A DNA stretch of 64,000 nucleotides. Source: Eubacterium plexicaudatum ASF492. Lineage in GTDB: Bacteria; Bacillota; Clostridia; Lachnospirales; Lachnospiraceae. Made by a program: the position numbers and the translations under genes. The stretch spans positions 6,064,501 to 6,128,500 of the forward strand of contig NZ_AQFT02000001.1 in NCBI RefSeq assembly GCF_000364225.2, written 5' to 3'. Of the stretch, positions 9,613 to 20,557 are shown piece after piece. The stretch's first letter is position 1. Each line of letters opens with the position of its first letter. The notes under the pieces were generated by a model, which saw only the letters and a list, made by a program, of their open reading frames with translations, did no database searches and was not told where the DNA came from.

Positions 9613-9720
9613 AATGCAGATATTAGTCATTTTTATAAAGATTTGATCTATTGACTTGGAACAAACAGGTGGAGTGTAGATGATTAAAATAATAAATGCA
9701 GATATTAGTCATTTTTATAA
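9613..9720 (+). repeat. 26-bp direct repeat flanking the start of the GT32 gene
   Basis: An identical 26-base word occurs at 9613-9638 and 9695-9720, 82 bases apart. The second copy encodes the N-terminal 'NADISHFYK' of the GT32 gene. The first lies just after the FkbM stop and would encode the same residues followed by 'DLIY' and a stop. It looks like the leftover start of a former paralogous gene, or a short duplication made during module exchange. Confidence 0.8.
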
Positions 9721-10774
9721 GGAGTTAGAACATAAAAAGTTTTTTTTGTTTGGAGCGGGAAGGCGGGCGGTTATTCTTTATGAAGAACTAGAACTGGAGG
9801 GCGCTATTACCGCAATAGTAGATAATAATGAACGATTATGGGCAAAGGGACTACAATTAGAAAAAGAGTGGATACCTGTAATCAGCATGAAAGACTTTTT
9901 AAGGCAAGTTGCGGAGAATGATTTGTCAGACATTTTATTGCTGATTACACCTACGTTTTATACATGGAAAATTATAGAGCAACTGGATTTGTTACCTGAA
10001 TTGAATGAGTTACGATGTTATGTTGGTGATTTTTTAATTTATCAATATGAAAAGAAAGAATTTGCATTTACGGATGGCGTTCCAAAGATACCAAAGAAAA
10101 TACACTACTGTTGGTTTGGAAAAAAAGAGGTGCCGTCCCATCTGTGTTCCTATATGGACACATGGAAGAATAAATGCCCGGAATATGAGATCATACGCTG
10201 GGATGAAAGTAATTATGATATTACAAAGAACAGGTATATGAAAGAAGCATATGCGTGTAAGAAATGGGGATTTGTACCTGACTATGCACGGCTGGATATT
10301 ATTTATCAGGAGGGTGGTATCTATTTAGATACTGATGTAGAATTATTATCATCTTTAGATCCGCTGGTGTGTGATGATATGTTTTGCATTGCTGAGAATA
10401 ATATAGCTATCAATTTTGGATCGGGTTTTGGAGCGGTAAAAGGACATCCGATGATCAAAGAATTAAGAGATGCTTATGATGGAAGAACTTTTTATAAGAC
10501 AGATGGCAGTATGAACTTAATGCCTTGCTATACCTATCAGAATCCTGTTTTAAAAAAATTCGGTTTTAAAATAAAAGATGAATATCAGAAAATAGATGAA
10601 ATGGTGTTATATCCATCAGAAGTAGCTGTAGGCTTAAGGATGGAATGGATGCGAAATAATGTTACGAAACATACTATCATGAGACATCATATGGACTTGA
10701 GCTGGATCAGTAAAGATGAGAAAGAACATGTAAATGATCATCAGACGTATATTAATCATAGGAATTTATTTTAG
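9680..10774 (+). CDS. GT32-type capsular glycosyltransferase with N-terminal Rossmann-like module
   Basis: An intact 364-residue protein. Residues about 1-115 carry the Rossmann-like module ('FFLFGAGRRAVILYEEL', 'AIVDNNERLWAKG'). From 'IPKKIHYCWFGKK' (about 135) it is a glycosyltransferase of the OCH1/GT32 type: 'DYARLDIIYQEGGIYLDTDV' contains the DxD metal site (DTD, about 217-219). These enzymes use nucleotide sugars to extend capsular glycans. The start ATG is behind GGTGGAG. Codon use is markedly A+T rich from here to about 20.5 kb. Confidence 0.85.
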   Translation: MIKIINADISHFYKELEHKKFFLFGAGRRAVILYEELELEGAITAIVDNNERLWAKGLQLEKEWIPVISMKDFLRQVAENDLSDILLLITPTFYTWKIIEQLDLLPELNELRCYVGDFLIYQYEKKEFAFTDGVPKIPKKIHYCWFGKKEVPSHLCSYMDTWKNKCPEYEIIRWDESNYDITKNRYMKEAYACKKWGFVPDYARLDIIYQEGGIYLDTDVELLSSLDPLVCDDMFCIAENNIAINFGSGFGAVKGHPMIKELRDAYDGRTFYKTDGSMNLMPCYTYQNPVLKKFGFKIKDEYQKIDEMVLYPSEVAVGLRMEWMRNNVTKHTIMRHHMDLSWISKDEKEHVNDHQTYINHRNLF

Positions 10775-10826
10775 TAAACTTTGGATAGCAATAAATCAAT
10801 AAATTTATTTAAAGGGGAGTATTGCT

Positions 10827-12065
10827 ATGTTAAATGAAAATTGCACCATGGAAAATATTAGCGTGATTATTCCCGTATACAACACTTATAAATACATTTC
10901 CGATTGTTTGAATAGTATTTTGTGTCAGACGTACTTGAAATGGGAAATGATTCTTATAGATGATGGTTCTACGGATGGGTCAGAGAAGATATGTGATATA
11001 TATGCGGAACAAGACAGTAGAATTAAAGTGATTCACCAGACCAATTCAGGAGTGGTTGCAGCTAGAAATGTTGGAATTGAAAATGCAAATGGACAGTACG
11101 TTGTATTTGTAGATAGTGATGATTATGTAGAACCAGATATGTTTGAAACATTGATAAAGAAAGCGATAGAAAGTAAAGCAGATATTGTTTCTTCGGGATA
11201 TAGAAAAGGATATATTGCTAAAAATGGAACATTAGAAAAAGGGGAGGCTGTATTTGGGAGTTTTCCGGAAGGTAAATATGGAAAGAATCAGAAAGAATAT
11301 TTGTTAGCAAATTTGATGTGTTATAAGAACTATTCTTCTTATGGTATATCACCGATATTGTGTGGCAAGTTATTCAGAATTGAACTTTTGATACAAAATA
11401 TGAGAAATGTATCACAAGAGATTACGATTGCCGAAGATGCGTGTCTGACTTATATGTGTTGTATGGATGCAGAAAATATATATGTATTACATGAAGCATT
11501 CTATTGTTATATTATGCGTGAAAATTCATGTATTCATACAGCTGATAAAAGATGTTTTTCAATTATAACCGATTGTTATGACTGCCTTCTTCAAAAGATT
11601 GTTCAAATGCAGGAGCATAAAAATGTTTTGCTGCAGCAGTTGGAAAAATTTATTGCCAGAGAAGCTGTATTTGCTTTAAAAAACCGGTTTGGATTCTCGA
11701 ATGGAGGCATGTTGCCGCTTTATGCTGTAAATTTAAAAGGATGGAACCAGAATACGAAGATTGTAATTTATGGAGCTGGCATAGTTGGAAGTTCTTATTA
11801 TCAACAAATAACAGCGCTTGGCCAGGCTGTAGTTGTATTGTGGGTAGATAGTAGTCGTACAGTCGTAGAAAAAAATCCGTTGGTTCAACCAGTAAATAGG
11901 ATATTGTGTTGTGAATATGATTATATTTTGATTAGCGTTAAAGATAAAAAACTTGCAGATAATATAAGTAGAGATTTGCAGACAATGAAAGTTGAAAAAG
12001 AAAAATTGTATGGAAAGAACCACAATTTATTTTGGATATATATAATGCGTAATTTAAGGAAATAA
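10827..12065 (+). CDS. Family 2 glycosyltransferase with C-terminal Rossmann-like module
   Basis: An intact 412-residue protein. The N-terminal GT-A domain shows 'ISVIIPVYNTYKYI', 'LIDDGSTDGS', 'NSGVVAARNVGI' and 'FVDSDDYVEPDM', the classic GT2 donor and metal sites. From about residue 310 the Rossmann-like module appears at the C-terminus ('TKIVIYGAGIVGSSYY', then 'VLWVDSSR'), so here the module has changed sides. The ATG at 10827 follows AGGGGAG. A cytoplasmic sugar transferase adding one residue to a lipid-linked glycan is the likely role. Confidence 0.9.
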   Translation: MLNENCTMENISVIIPVYNTYKYISDCLNSILCQTYLKWEMILIDDGSTDGSEKICDIYAEQDSRIKVIHQTNSGVVAARNVGIENANGQYVVFVDSDDYVEPDMFETLIKKAIESKADIVSSGYRKGYIAKNGTLEKGEAVFGSFPEGKYGKNQKEYLLANLMCYKNYSSYGISPILCGKLFRIELLIQNMRNVSQEITIAEDACLTYMCCMDAENIYVLHEAFYCYIMRENSCIHTADKRCFSIITDCYDCLLQKIVQMQEHKNVLLQQLEKFIAREAVFALKNRFGFSNGGMLPLYAVNLKGWNQNTKIVIYGAGIVGSSYYQQITALGQAVVVLWVDSSRTVVEKNPLVQPVNRILCCEYDYILISVKDKKLADNISRDLQTMKVEKEKLYGKNHNLFWIYIMRNLRK

Positions 12066-12131
12066 TTTGAAATATAGACAATATATGATAGAAAATAGTC
12101 AGAACAAGTAAAATACTATAGGGGTTGTGTT

Positions 12132-14592
12132 ATGAGATTTCTGATTTTTGGAACAGGGTTATTCTATACAAATAGAAAAAAATGTTTTAAAAATAAAATA
12201 TTGTAGCCTTTTTAGATAACGATAGCTCGAAACAAGGAAATATGATAGACGGAATAGAAATTCTTTCGCCAAAATGTATAAAAAATATAAATTATGATTG
12301 TATTTGCATTATGACCGGATCTGAATATGAGGAACAGATTAGGAAACAATTGTTGGAGCTTGATATACCATCTGAAAAGGTGGTCGATTTTTATGGCTTT
12401 AGAATGTTGACGGATGGAGACATAATGGCAGATAGAGATGAAGATAGTTCATGGAAATTCGACTTTTCAAATGAACCAGGAAAGAGATTGATCAAGGAAT
12501 TAAATCAAGTCTCTTCCGAACTAGCTTTAATCACAGTTATAACACCATATTATAATGCTGGCAAGTTTTTTGAGCAAACATTTCGTTCGGTTATGAATCA
12601 GACGTTTCCGTGGTATGAATGGATTATTATCAATGATGGCTCAACAAATCAGGAAGATGTACAATGCCTTCATAAATTTGCAAATATGGATCAACGGATC
12701 AGGATAATAACAATTGAAAACGGTGGCTTATCTAATGCCAGAAATGTAGGGTTTACAAATGCAAAAACGGAAATCGTAGTCCCGTTGGATGCAGATGATC
12801 TGATTTCTCCACAATATTTGGAATGTGTGTATTTTGGTTTGTATTATAATAAAGATGCTTCATGGTGTTATAGTGGAGGAGTTGGTTTTTATGAAATGCA
12901 GTATTTGTGGCGTAAGCCATGGGATGCAGAAGAAATGAAAACATACAATTCATTAATGGCGACAGCAGCGATAAGAAAGAAAGATTGGAAAGAAGTTGGA
13001 GGTTATAAAACGGAAAAGTTGCCTTATAGTGAAGATTGGAGATTTTGGCTGGATATGTTAGCGCTTCATAAAAAACCGGTCAGTGTGAGTAGTTATTATT
13101 TTGGTATCGAAGAACGTCATCAGGACTATTGCATGCGCTGAAACAGAATCCTGAAAGGAGTTCCTATGATAGGAAGATTATTCAAAAGGCGGCAGAAAAA
13201 GCAGATGGGACAGTAAAGGCAGTTTCATATCCTGGTTCTTTTATAAGTGAAATATATCATAAACAGGAGGATGTTGCGTGGGACGATCGTAGGATCATTT
13301 CTAAAAAAAAGAATATCACAAGACTTCTCATGATTATTCCATGGATGGTAATGGGAGGAGCAGATAAATTTAATTTAGATCTGTTGTCAGGATTAGATAA
13401 AACAAAATTTGAAGTCAGTATTATGACAACAATACCAAGCAACAATGATTGGCAGTACAGGTTTGCAGAAATTACAGATGAAATTTTTCATCTTCCGGAG
13501 TTTTTGGATCCTGCTCATTATCTGGAATTTGTCACTTATTATATTAAAACAAGACAGATTGATATTTTATTTGTTTCAAATTCTACAGAAGGATATTATA
13601 TGCTGCCTGCATTGCGTAAAGCTTTTATCAATTTGAGGATTATAGATTATGTACATATGGAGGAATGGTATTGGAAATGTGGAGGACATGCGAGGACTTC
13701 TGGAATGATGGGAGCTGTCCTGAACAAAACATTTGTATGTAACAGTGCAACTAGAAAAGTTTTGCTGGAATATTTTAATAGGGCGTCAAAACAAGTGCAG
13801 ACATTATATATAGGTGTCGATGAAGAAAAATTTTGTCCTGAAAAAATATCATCAGGATATTTATATAAAACCTTGGAAATAGAAAGAGAGCGACCAGTGA
13901 TATTATTTCCATGTAGAATTCACCCGCAAAAGCGTCCTTTTATGGTTTTGGAAATTGCAGATAGGATACAGCAGATTCACCCTGAAATTGTATTTGTTGT
14001 GGTTGGTGATGGACCACAGTTGGAAGAATTAAAGGGCGAAATTGCGAAAAGAAATTTAGAACAAAGTGTGATGTGTATTGGTCGCTGTGACGATATGGCA
14101 TCCTGCTATAAAGACGCTTATTTAACATTAATCTGTTCTGTAAAAGAGGGACTTGCTTTGACAGCATACGAATCATGTTCTATGGGAGTTCCGGTTATCA
14201 GCAGTGCAGTTGGCGGACAGGGTGATTTGATTGATGAGTATGTTGGTAAGTTAATCACAATGAGGCAGAAAGAAGATATTTCACTGGATGACAGAAAATT
14301 TGAGGAAAAGGAAATCAGGGAGTATGTTCATGCAATTAGCGAATTGTTGGAGAATAAAGAATGGTATCGGAAATGTTCAATAAATTGCAGAAAAAGAATT
14401 GTAGAGAAGTTTTCCATAAAGAAAATGGTTGAAAATGTAGAGAATGAGTTAGATCAATTAATGCATACGGAGAATTTGGAAGAAAACAAAAAGAAATCAC
14501 AGGAATTGCAACACTTTGGTTATTTGGCAGAAGAATTCTATACATTGGCAACAGCATTGGCAGTCAGGGAAAATGGATACAATATTATGTAA
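12132..14592 (+). CDS. Rossmann module - GT2 - GT4 fused glycosyltransferase, two frame breaks
   Basis: Three units appear to be one protein of about 820 residues. The ATG at 12132 opens 'MRFLIFGTGLFY', the Rossmann-like module; one A lost in the A runs near 12180-12203 splits it from 'IVAFLDNDSSKQGN'. A GT2 domain follows ('LALITVITPYYNAGKFF', 'IINDGSTNQED', 'PLDADDLIS'). Near 13104 one T is missing; adding it gives 'YYFWYRRTSSGLLHALKQN', the usual GT2 end. After a linker with 'VKAVSYPGSF' comes a GT4 domain: 'GGADKFNLDLLSGL', 'PCRIHPQKRPFMVLE', and 'KEGLALTAYESCSMGVPVIS' with the EX7E donor site. Two linkages by one chain are likely. The fusion is inferred from the join, not seen as one open frame. 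Confidence 0.8.
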
Positions 14593-15932
14593 TGAGTTAA
14601 GAAAGTGAGAATGAACGATATGAAAAAAATCCTAAAGTGAGTTTTTTGATACCGTTATATAATGCAGAACAATATATCGCAGACACGTTGGAATCTGTAT
14701 TGGCTCAGACTTATCAAAATTTCGAAGTAATCATCGTAGATGATGGAAGTGTAGATAGATCACTAGCTATTGTACAGAAGTTTAAGGATTATAGAATTAA
14801 AGTTTTTTGTAATGACAGAAACAGGGGAATTGCATATACAAGAAATGTGGGGTTAAGTCATTGTGAAGGAGTATATATTGCTTTGCTGGATGATGATGAT
14901 CTTGCTTTAAATACAAGATTGGAAAAGCAGGTTGCCTTTTTGGAAAATCATCCGGATATTGACGCTGTGGGAGGAAATGCACAGTGGATAGACGAAAGTG
15001 GAAAAATTATTCGAGATAAGATAGAAGTTATTTCAGAATCGGATACAATCAGAATGTTTTTGCTGTTTCGAAATATCTTGAACAATAGTGAAATGACATT
15101 ACGCAGATGTACCATTGAAAAAATCAGATAAAATATCAAAATGAATGTTTTGGATTAGAGGATTTTTTGTTTTGGATTCAGTTTTCTAAGGTTGCAAAAA
15201 TAAGCAATATTCCGGATTTAGTGTTACAAAAGAGGGTGTCTTCTAAAAATGAGACAGGACGGATGCGAAGTGAAAAAAGTAAAGAGCGTAGATATAAGTA
15301 TTTGGAAATGCAAAAATATTCACTTTTAATGGATCGGTTTGTATTAGAACAGAGGGATGAGCAGATACTGTTGGATTATTTTGCTGAAGATCCTCGTATT
15401 TGTAAAAATGAGAAAGAACTTTTGTGTTTGGGAGATTTTTTAAAACGAATTGCTTATCAGGCATATAGTTTGCAAATGCCGCTATATTGGTCATTGAAAA
15501 AATGGTTTGAAGATATATTGAATTGGAATCTGGAAAATATGAAAATAGATTTTTTGGAACGATGGCAAAAGTCTATAATAACTGCAAAAGAAGAGATTCT
15601 TACCGAAAAAAACGAGAATGCTTAGAACAGCAATGGTATACAAAGGACTTATTTGCTTTAATATGTATGAATCGTCAATTTTACGAGAAAGAAAAGTATA
15701 TACAGGAATTGATACAAGGAAAAGATTGGTTGGAACAGCATAATAGAGAACGGGAAAGGTATATACAGAAACTGATACAGGGAAAAGATTGGTTGGAACA
15801 ACACAACAGAGATCAGGAAAAGTATATACAGGAACTGATACAAGGAAAAGATTGGTTGGAACAGCATAGCAGAGAGCAGGAAAATATATACAGGAATTGA
15901 TACAAAAAAGATTAGCCGGAGAGATTCAGTAA
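14592..15932 (+). CDS. Family 2 glycosyltransferase with C-terminal tandem coiled-coil repeats, broken frame
   Basis: The readable GT2 part begins 'NPKVSFLIPLYNAEQYI' and has 'IIVDDGSVDRS', 'NRGIAYTRNVGLS' and 'ALLDDDDLAL'. Breaks at about 15125, 15605 and 15885 cut it into pieces whose translations continue each other: 'GLEDFLFWIQFSKV', then 'KENTGRMRSEKS'-like text ('KNETGRMRSE'), then a Glu/Lys-rich tail. The tail holds three 21-residue repeats of the pattern YIQELIQGKDWLEQHNREQEK and a partial fourth, ending 'LIQKRLAGEIQ'. The start is uncertain: ATG 14592 overlaps the previous stop but meets TAA at codon three; GTG 14637 is the first clean start. The tail probably forms a helix or coiled coil for complex assembly. 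Confidence 0.75.
15697..15907 (+). repeat. 63-bp tandem repeats (three full units plus part)
   Basis: Units at 15697-15759, 15760-15822 and 15823-15885 are near-identical 63-base copies, with a partial fourth to about 15907. Each encodes 21 residues rich in Glu, Gln and Lys with a GKDWLEQH core. Copy number could vary by slippage or recombination. Confidence 0.9.
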
Positions 15933-16034
15933 AGAACAGAAAAAGTACATGAAAAGTAATAAAAATAGTTAGTATAAGTTTCAAAAAATATATGAGAATG
16001 CGAAAAACAAAAAGTGTGATGGGAGAGATCGTTT

Positions 16035-17568
16035 ATGATTAATAAAATAACACAAAATATTCAGAATAAACAATTTGTAAAGATACTGGGTATTAATGTA
16101 ATAATGTTTTTTGTTTTTTTGGACTATTTGTTTTTCATAAACATTATTCTACAGATGATTATTATGCATATCAAAGTCAATATGCGGTAGCTGTTGAAGT
16201 AACAGCATTTAGTTATAGAAATTGTCTTGGATTTTTATATTACATACTTGATAAAATTCATATTAATGTGGTTGAGAATCAGATTATTTTTGGAGCAATT
16301 TTATTATTAGTTTTTGCCTGGTGTACAACAATTATTGTGTGGAAGATAAATCAAAAATAAATTTGGAAGAGAAGGTACATATATTATGCATCATTGAACT
16401 GGGAACGATCATACTTTTTGCTAATTCGTTTGTGAGCGAGTGGATCTGGTTTTCTTTGGCGTATGTACAATGGATATTTTCAGTCTTCGGATCTGTATAT
16501 GCTGCGATTATTATAACAAGGAATCGGAATCAGGTTAAAAACTGGTTTTTGGGTTTACTTTGGTTAGTTGTTGTAGCAGGAACTTATCAGATTATGATTG
16601 CAGACTATGTATATTTCGTTATGTTTTTTATATTTATAGATATGAAAGGCAGATGGAGCATAGAAAGTTTTTGGTTAATTGTAAGAGCTGCTGTACCAGC
16701 AATACTTTCGATTGTGTTAAACATTGTTTTCACGAATTTGCTTTCTGCTTTCGGTGTAGTGCCTGGAGGAGTAGGAAGGATGAAATTAACTTTTTCGGGA
16801 GTCTGGAAACGTTTATGGGAAATATTCGTTTTTCAAAAAAAGTTATGGATAGATGGTATTGGATTATTGCCTAAATACTCTCCTTTTGTATGTCTTCTGG
16901 TTTTAATGGTTATTTTATCGTTGGTTACATATAAAAAAGTGCACTTCCTAACCTATTTTTATATATTTCTATTATGTATTTCAGGACAAGGCGTGATGTA
17001 CATGGCTCAGATTATGAGCGGGACAGGAATGAATGCACGAATGTTGGTACCTATATATGGAACATATGCAATTTTACTTTGGTTGATTTGTTACTACGCA
17101 TCTTCCGAACTTGGAAAATATAACATTTATCGTAACTTTGCAGGGAGTATGTTTGCTGCTTTTTTGGTTGTAAATATAGTATCAATATATTTAAATACGA
17201 TGGATGCAATTAAAACAAATACGATTGATAAATTTTATATAGATGAAATATTAGCACATATAGAGGATTATGAGCGAAGGCAAAATACAAAGATAATGTC
17301 GGTAGGGTTTTGCCGTGATGCTAATTTAACATATAAATATTATGATTACATTAACAATAGGAATTATCATGATGCAATAGCGTATAGAGCTTTTGCAACG
17401 GATTGGTCAGATTATACAGCTTTCTGTTTTTATTCAAATCGTAAACTAGAGAGAATTGATGTACCTGAACAAATTAAAAATGATTTTGCTTATCACGATT
17501 GGATAGCGCCAGATATGGAAAAACAAATTGTTTTTGAAGAAAATAAAGTATACATATGTATATATTGA
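16035..17568 (+). CDS. GtrII-like polytopic glucosyltransferase candidate, broken frame
   Basis: The ATG at 16035 opens 'MINKITQNIQNKQF'; breaks near 16110 (T7 run) and 16355 (A5 run) divide the protein. Joined, it is about 510 residues with about ten hydrophobic membrane segments. An acidic motif after the first segment ('YSTDDYYAYQSQYA') and 'SYRNCLGFLYYILDK' fit the DD and R positions of GtrII-type side-chain glucosyltransferases, which use polyprenyl-phosphate-glucose on the outer face. The tail is a soluble extracellular domain. It would pair with the GtrB-like enzymes of this locus. Family assignment rests on remembered pattern and topology, so a different polytopic glycosyltransferase is possible. 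Confidence 0.6.
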
Positions 17569-17615
17569 TGGCTGTTGATTTCTAAGAAGCAAGATTAGGA
17601 ATGAGGGAAAAGCAT

Positions 17616-18320
17616 ATGGATTTAAGTGAAACGAATCAAACTGCATATAGGCATCCATGGGAATTGTCGAGAATGGAAATATTATTGAAAGAACTGGAAA
17701 AATTAAATATCAGGGGAGAGGTATTGGACATTGGATGCGGAGATGGTTATTTTGACAAAGAAATAATAAAAAATTTCCTTTGATTACAAATATCTGGGGT
17801 GTTGATATTCATGCAGAAAGATGTGTACATCAGGGAAAAGAACATTATGTTAATTCATATAACGAACTTCAAAAAGATAAAAAAGTTTGATTTTATTTTA
17901 ATGATGGATGTGTTGGAGCATATCGAAGATGACGTTGATTTTTTAATCAAAATGAAAAGTTATCAAAAAATAATACAATGATATTGATTACGGTACCAGC
18001 ATTTCAGAATCTGTTTTCTTTACATGATATACAGTTAAAACATTTTCGTAGGTATAACTACAAATCGCTGTATCACGTATTAGATCAGGCTGGGTATAAA
18101 ATTATAGATTGATCATATTTTTATTTTATACTCATTTTACATAGATGTTTGACTATGAACAAGACTCAGAATCTGGGCATGTGGATGAGGAAAGAAAATG
18201 ATTTTATAACATTTATTGTAAGAAAATGTTTGAACATAGATTTTGCACTGTTGAGATTTTTGTCAAAGCATAAAATACATATTGGTGGATTATCTCTTTT
18301 GGCTGTATGTAAATGCAAGG
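17616..18320 (+). CDS. SAM-dependent methyltransferase, broken in several places
   Basis: Class I methyltransferase: 'GEVLDIGCGDGYFDKEI' is motif I and 'FDFILMMDVLEHIEDD' the acidic post-motif with the usual DVLEH. Reading frames change near 17775, 17882 (one A extra) and 17975; near 18110 a TGA replaces an expected Trp in '..IID-SYFYFIL'. The rest ('TMNKTQNLGMWMRKENDFIT', '...HIGGLSLLAVCKC') has the hydrophobic tail common to O-antigen-type methyltransferases of this kind. It would methylate a lipid-linked glycan. Start at ATG 17616 behind GAGGGAAA. The exact 3' end is unclear because the frame runs into the next fragment. Confidence 0.65.
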
Positions 18321-18330
18321 GGGGATTCCT

Positions 18331-18776
18331 GATGTATGTCCGGACGACTACAGTGGAAGGAAATAAGATATATGAAACATATACGACATTGGAGCTGCGA
18401 TACCAAAACTTTAGTAAAAAAACGGGATACCCAAGGTATTATAAAGACCATTTTGCAGTTCGGTACGGAAACTGTTTGCAGAGCATTTTTTGCTTTGTGA
18501 AGCAATGAATGAAATAAAGATGGCATTGGAAGAATTGAAGCTAAATGAAAGACAAATAACAGTTTCCAGTAATCATTTTTATAATGTATGTTTTGAAGCA
18601 TTGCTATATGAAAATTTGTATGAAAAATTGGAGAGACAAGACAAAGAATTTATGGATTATATGTATGACCATGACTTCAATTTTGGCCTTTATAGAATTG
18701 ACCAAAATAAAATTACAGAGAATACGAAATTGAAATTACAAAAATATATAATTGTTAATATAATTCAAATAAAATA
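18331..18776 (+). pseudogene. Unrecognised C-terminal fragment, broken frame
   Basis: Two frames, joined near 18490, give about 150 residues beginning 'MYVRTTTVEGNKIYE' and containing 'NHFYNVCFEALLYENLYE' and 'FMDYMYDHDFNFGLYRID'. No catalytic motif is visible and I do not recognise the family. It has no clear ribosome site and its first codons are continuous with the preceding methyltransferase, so it may be the remaining tail of a glycosyltransferase fused by deletion. It ends 63 bases before the next GT2 gene. Confidence 0.4.
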
Positions 18777-18839
18777 ATAAGTCTTTGCAGGTGAATCAAA
18801 AATAGGCATTGTGGATACAAACAGGAGAAACGGGAAGAT

Positions 18840-19838
18840 ATGGGTAAATTATATGTCATTATACCTTGTTATAATGAAGAGGAGGTATTGGAAAGAGGCG
18901 TTTTGCGAGTTTTAAAAGAAAAGTTGGAGTCATTGATTTTAGAAAATAAGATTAGTAACAGCAGTAAGATTTTGTTTGTAGATGACGGTTCTAAAGATAG
19001 AACACTGGAGATTTTACAAAAAGTTAGTCAGATAGATACTATTTTTTCTTATATATCTTTGTCAAGAAACTTTGGGCATCAAAGTGCGTTGCTGGCGGAG
19101 TCATTTTTTGTGGAAGATAGGGGGAGGGGCAGACGTGACAATATCCATTGATGCAGATTTGCAACAGGATTTACATGCAATAGACAGATTTTTGGAAAAA
19201 TATAAAAATGATGCTGAGATTGTCTATGGGGTTCGGAACTCAAGAGATACAGATTCTTTTTTGAAAAACATACAGCAAAAATATTTTATGGAGTTATGAA
19301 TTTGTTAGGATGTAGTGTAATTAGAAATCATGCTGATTATCGGCTCATGTCGGCAAAGGCGGTACGAGAATTAAAAGGATATAAAGAATTTAATTTATTT
19401 TTACGCGGACTTGTGCCTTTGATAGGATTTCCATCTGATATTGAATATTTCAATGTAACCGAAAGGAAAGCAGGAAAATCTAAGTATACAGCAAGGAAGA
19501 TGATTAATTTTGCATTGGATGGGATTACATCTTTGAGTATGAAACCGATACGGTGGATAACAGCAGCTGGAGCAGTTGTGTTTCTATTAAGCATTATATT
19601 GGTTGTTTATAGTTTTATTTCGAATCTTAAAGGCTCAACTGTTAGTGGATGGACAAGTATTATTATTTCGATCTGGGCATTAGGTGGAATTGAGTTAATG
19701 GCAATTGGCATTGTTGGGGAATACGTTGGAAAGACCTACATGGAAACGAAAGGGAGACCAAGATACATTATCAAAGAATGTAGAGATATTGGGAAGAAAT
19801 GCGGGAGGATTAGATGGAGATTCATGAACTTATTATGA
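18840..19838 (+). CDS. GtrB/DPM1-like polyprenyl-phosphate glycosyltransferase (GT2), second copy, broken frame
   Basis: 'LYVIIPCYNEEEVLERG', 'ILFVDDGSKDRT', 'LSRNFGHQSALLAE' and 'ISIDADLQQD' form the catalytic domain. 'FNVTERKAGKSKYT' and two C-terminal membrane segments complete the GtrB type. Frame breaks lie near 19115 and 19273; an added A in the second gives 'FLKKHTAKIFYGVMNLLGC'. Start behind AGGAGAAACGGGAAG. Its 3' end overlaps the next gene by 25 bases. It is closer in sequence to the truncated copy at 30055 than to the first copy at 2189. Confidence 0.85.
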
Positions 19839-20525
19839 CATATCCGCAAAAAAGGTTTGATTTGCCGGATGAATATAAAAAAATATATGAGCAGCATTAC
19901 GAAGAAAACAGAAATGGAAAGACAAAAATTTCTTTCCTATCCAGTAAATTGGAATATTGGTTACATAGAAAAGTGGCAAAGAATGCAAAGTGGGGGAGGG
20001 GAATATCAAAAAACGCTGGAGATTGGAGCAGGAACATTAAATCAGTTGGATTTTGAGCGAACTAATATTTATGATATTGTAGAACCATTTCAAAAGCTTT
20101 TTCAAGACTCGACTAATTTGAAATACGTTCGTAATATTTATTCGGATATTTCAAATGTTTGTAATAAGAAATATGATAGGATTACTTCTGTTGCCTGTTT
20201 TGAGCATATTGAGAATTTACCGGAAGTTGTAGTGAAAGTAACAGAATTGTTAGAGCCAAACGGAAAGTTATGTATATCTATTCCAAATGAAGGACGTTTT
20301 CTGTGGAAGTTTTCCTATACTATAACAACTCGTAGAGAGTTTGAAAAACGTTTTGGATTGAAGTATGAGGCCCTAATGAGGTATGAACATATTAATACGG
20401 CGGATGAGATTGAACAGGTTTTAAAGTATTATTTTAAGAAGGTGAAAATGTCATTATTTGGGGTTGGTAAGACATTTTCTTTTTACAGATATTATGAATG
20501 TAGTGATCCATCTAAGCATATATAG
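19814..20525 (+). CDS. SAM-dependent methyltransferase, broken frame
   Basis: The first frame reads 'MEIHELIMTYPQKRFDLPDEYKKIYEQHY'; after a break near 19990 the second gives 'TLEIGAGTLNQL' (motif I), 'ITSVACFEHIENLPEVV' and 'LLEPNGKLCISIPNEG' (motifs of class I methyltransferases). About 236 residues when joined. The start overlaps the end of the GT2 gene, implying translational coupling. It probably modifies a sugar of the exported glycan; the acceptor is unknown. Confidence 0.75.
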
Positions 20526-20557
20526 ATGAAATTAAGTTTAAAAATACAGAGGTTTTT

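Noticed and set aside
15697..15907. Regular repeats that could be taken for a CRISPR-like array
   Set aside because: Units are directly adjacent with no spacers, and the repeat period is in frame with a glycosyltransferase tail.
18100..18120. TGA read as Trp (alternative genetic code)
   Set aside because: Trp is encoded by TGG throughout and TGA ends many intact genes here (for example rfbF's neighbours and sigH).
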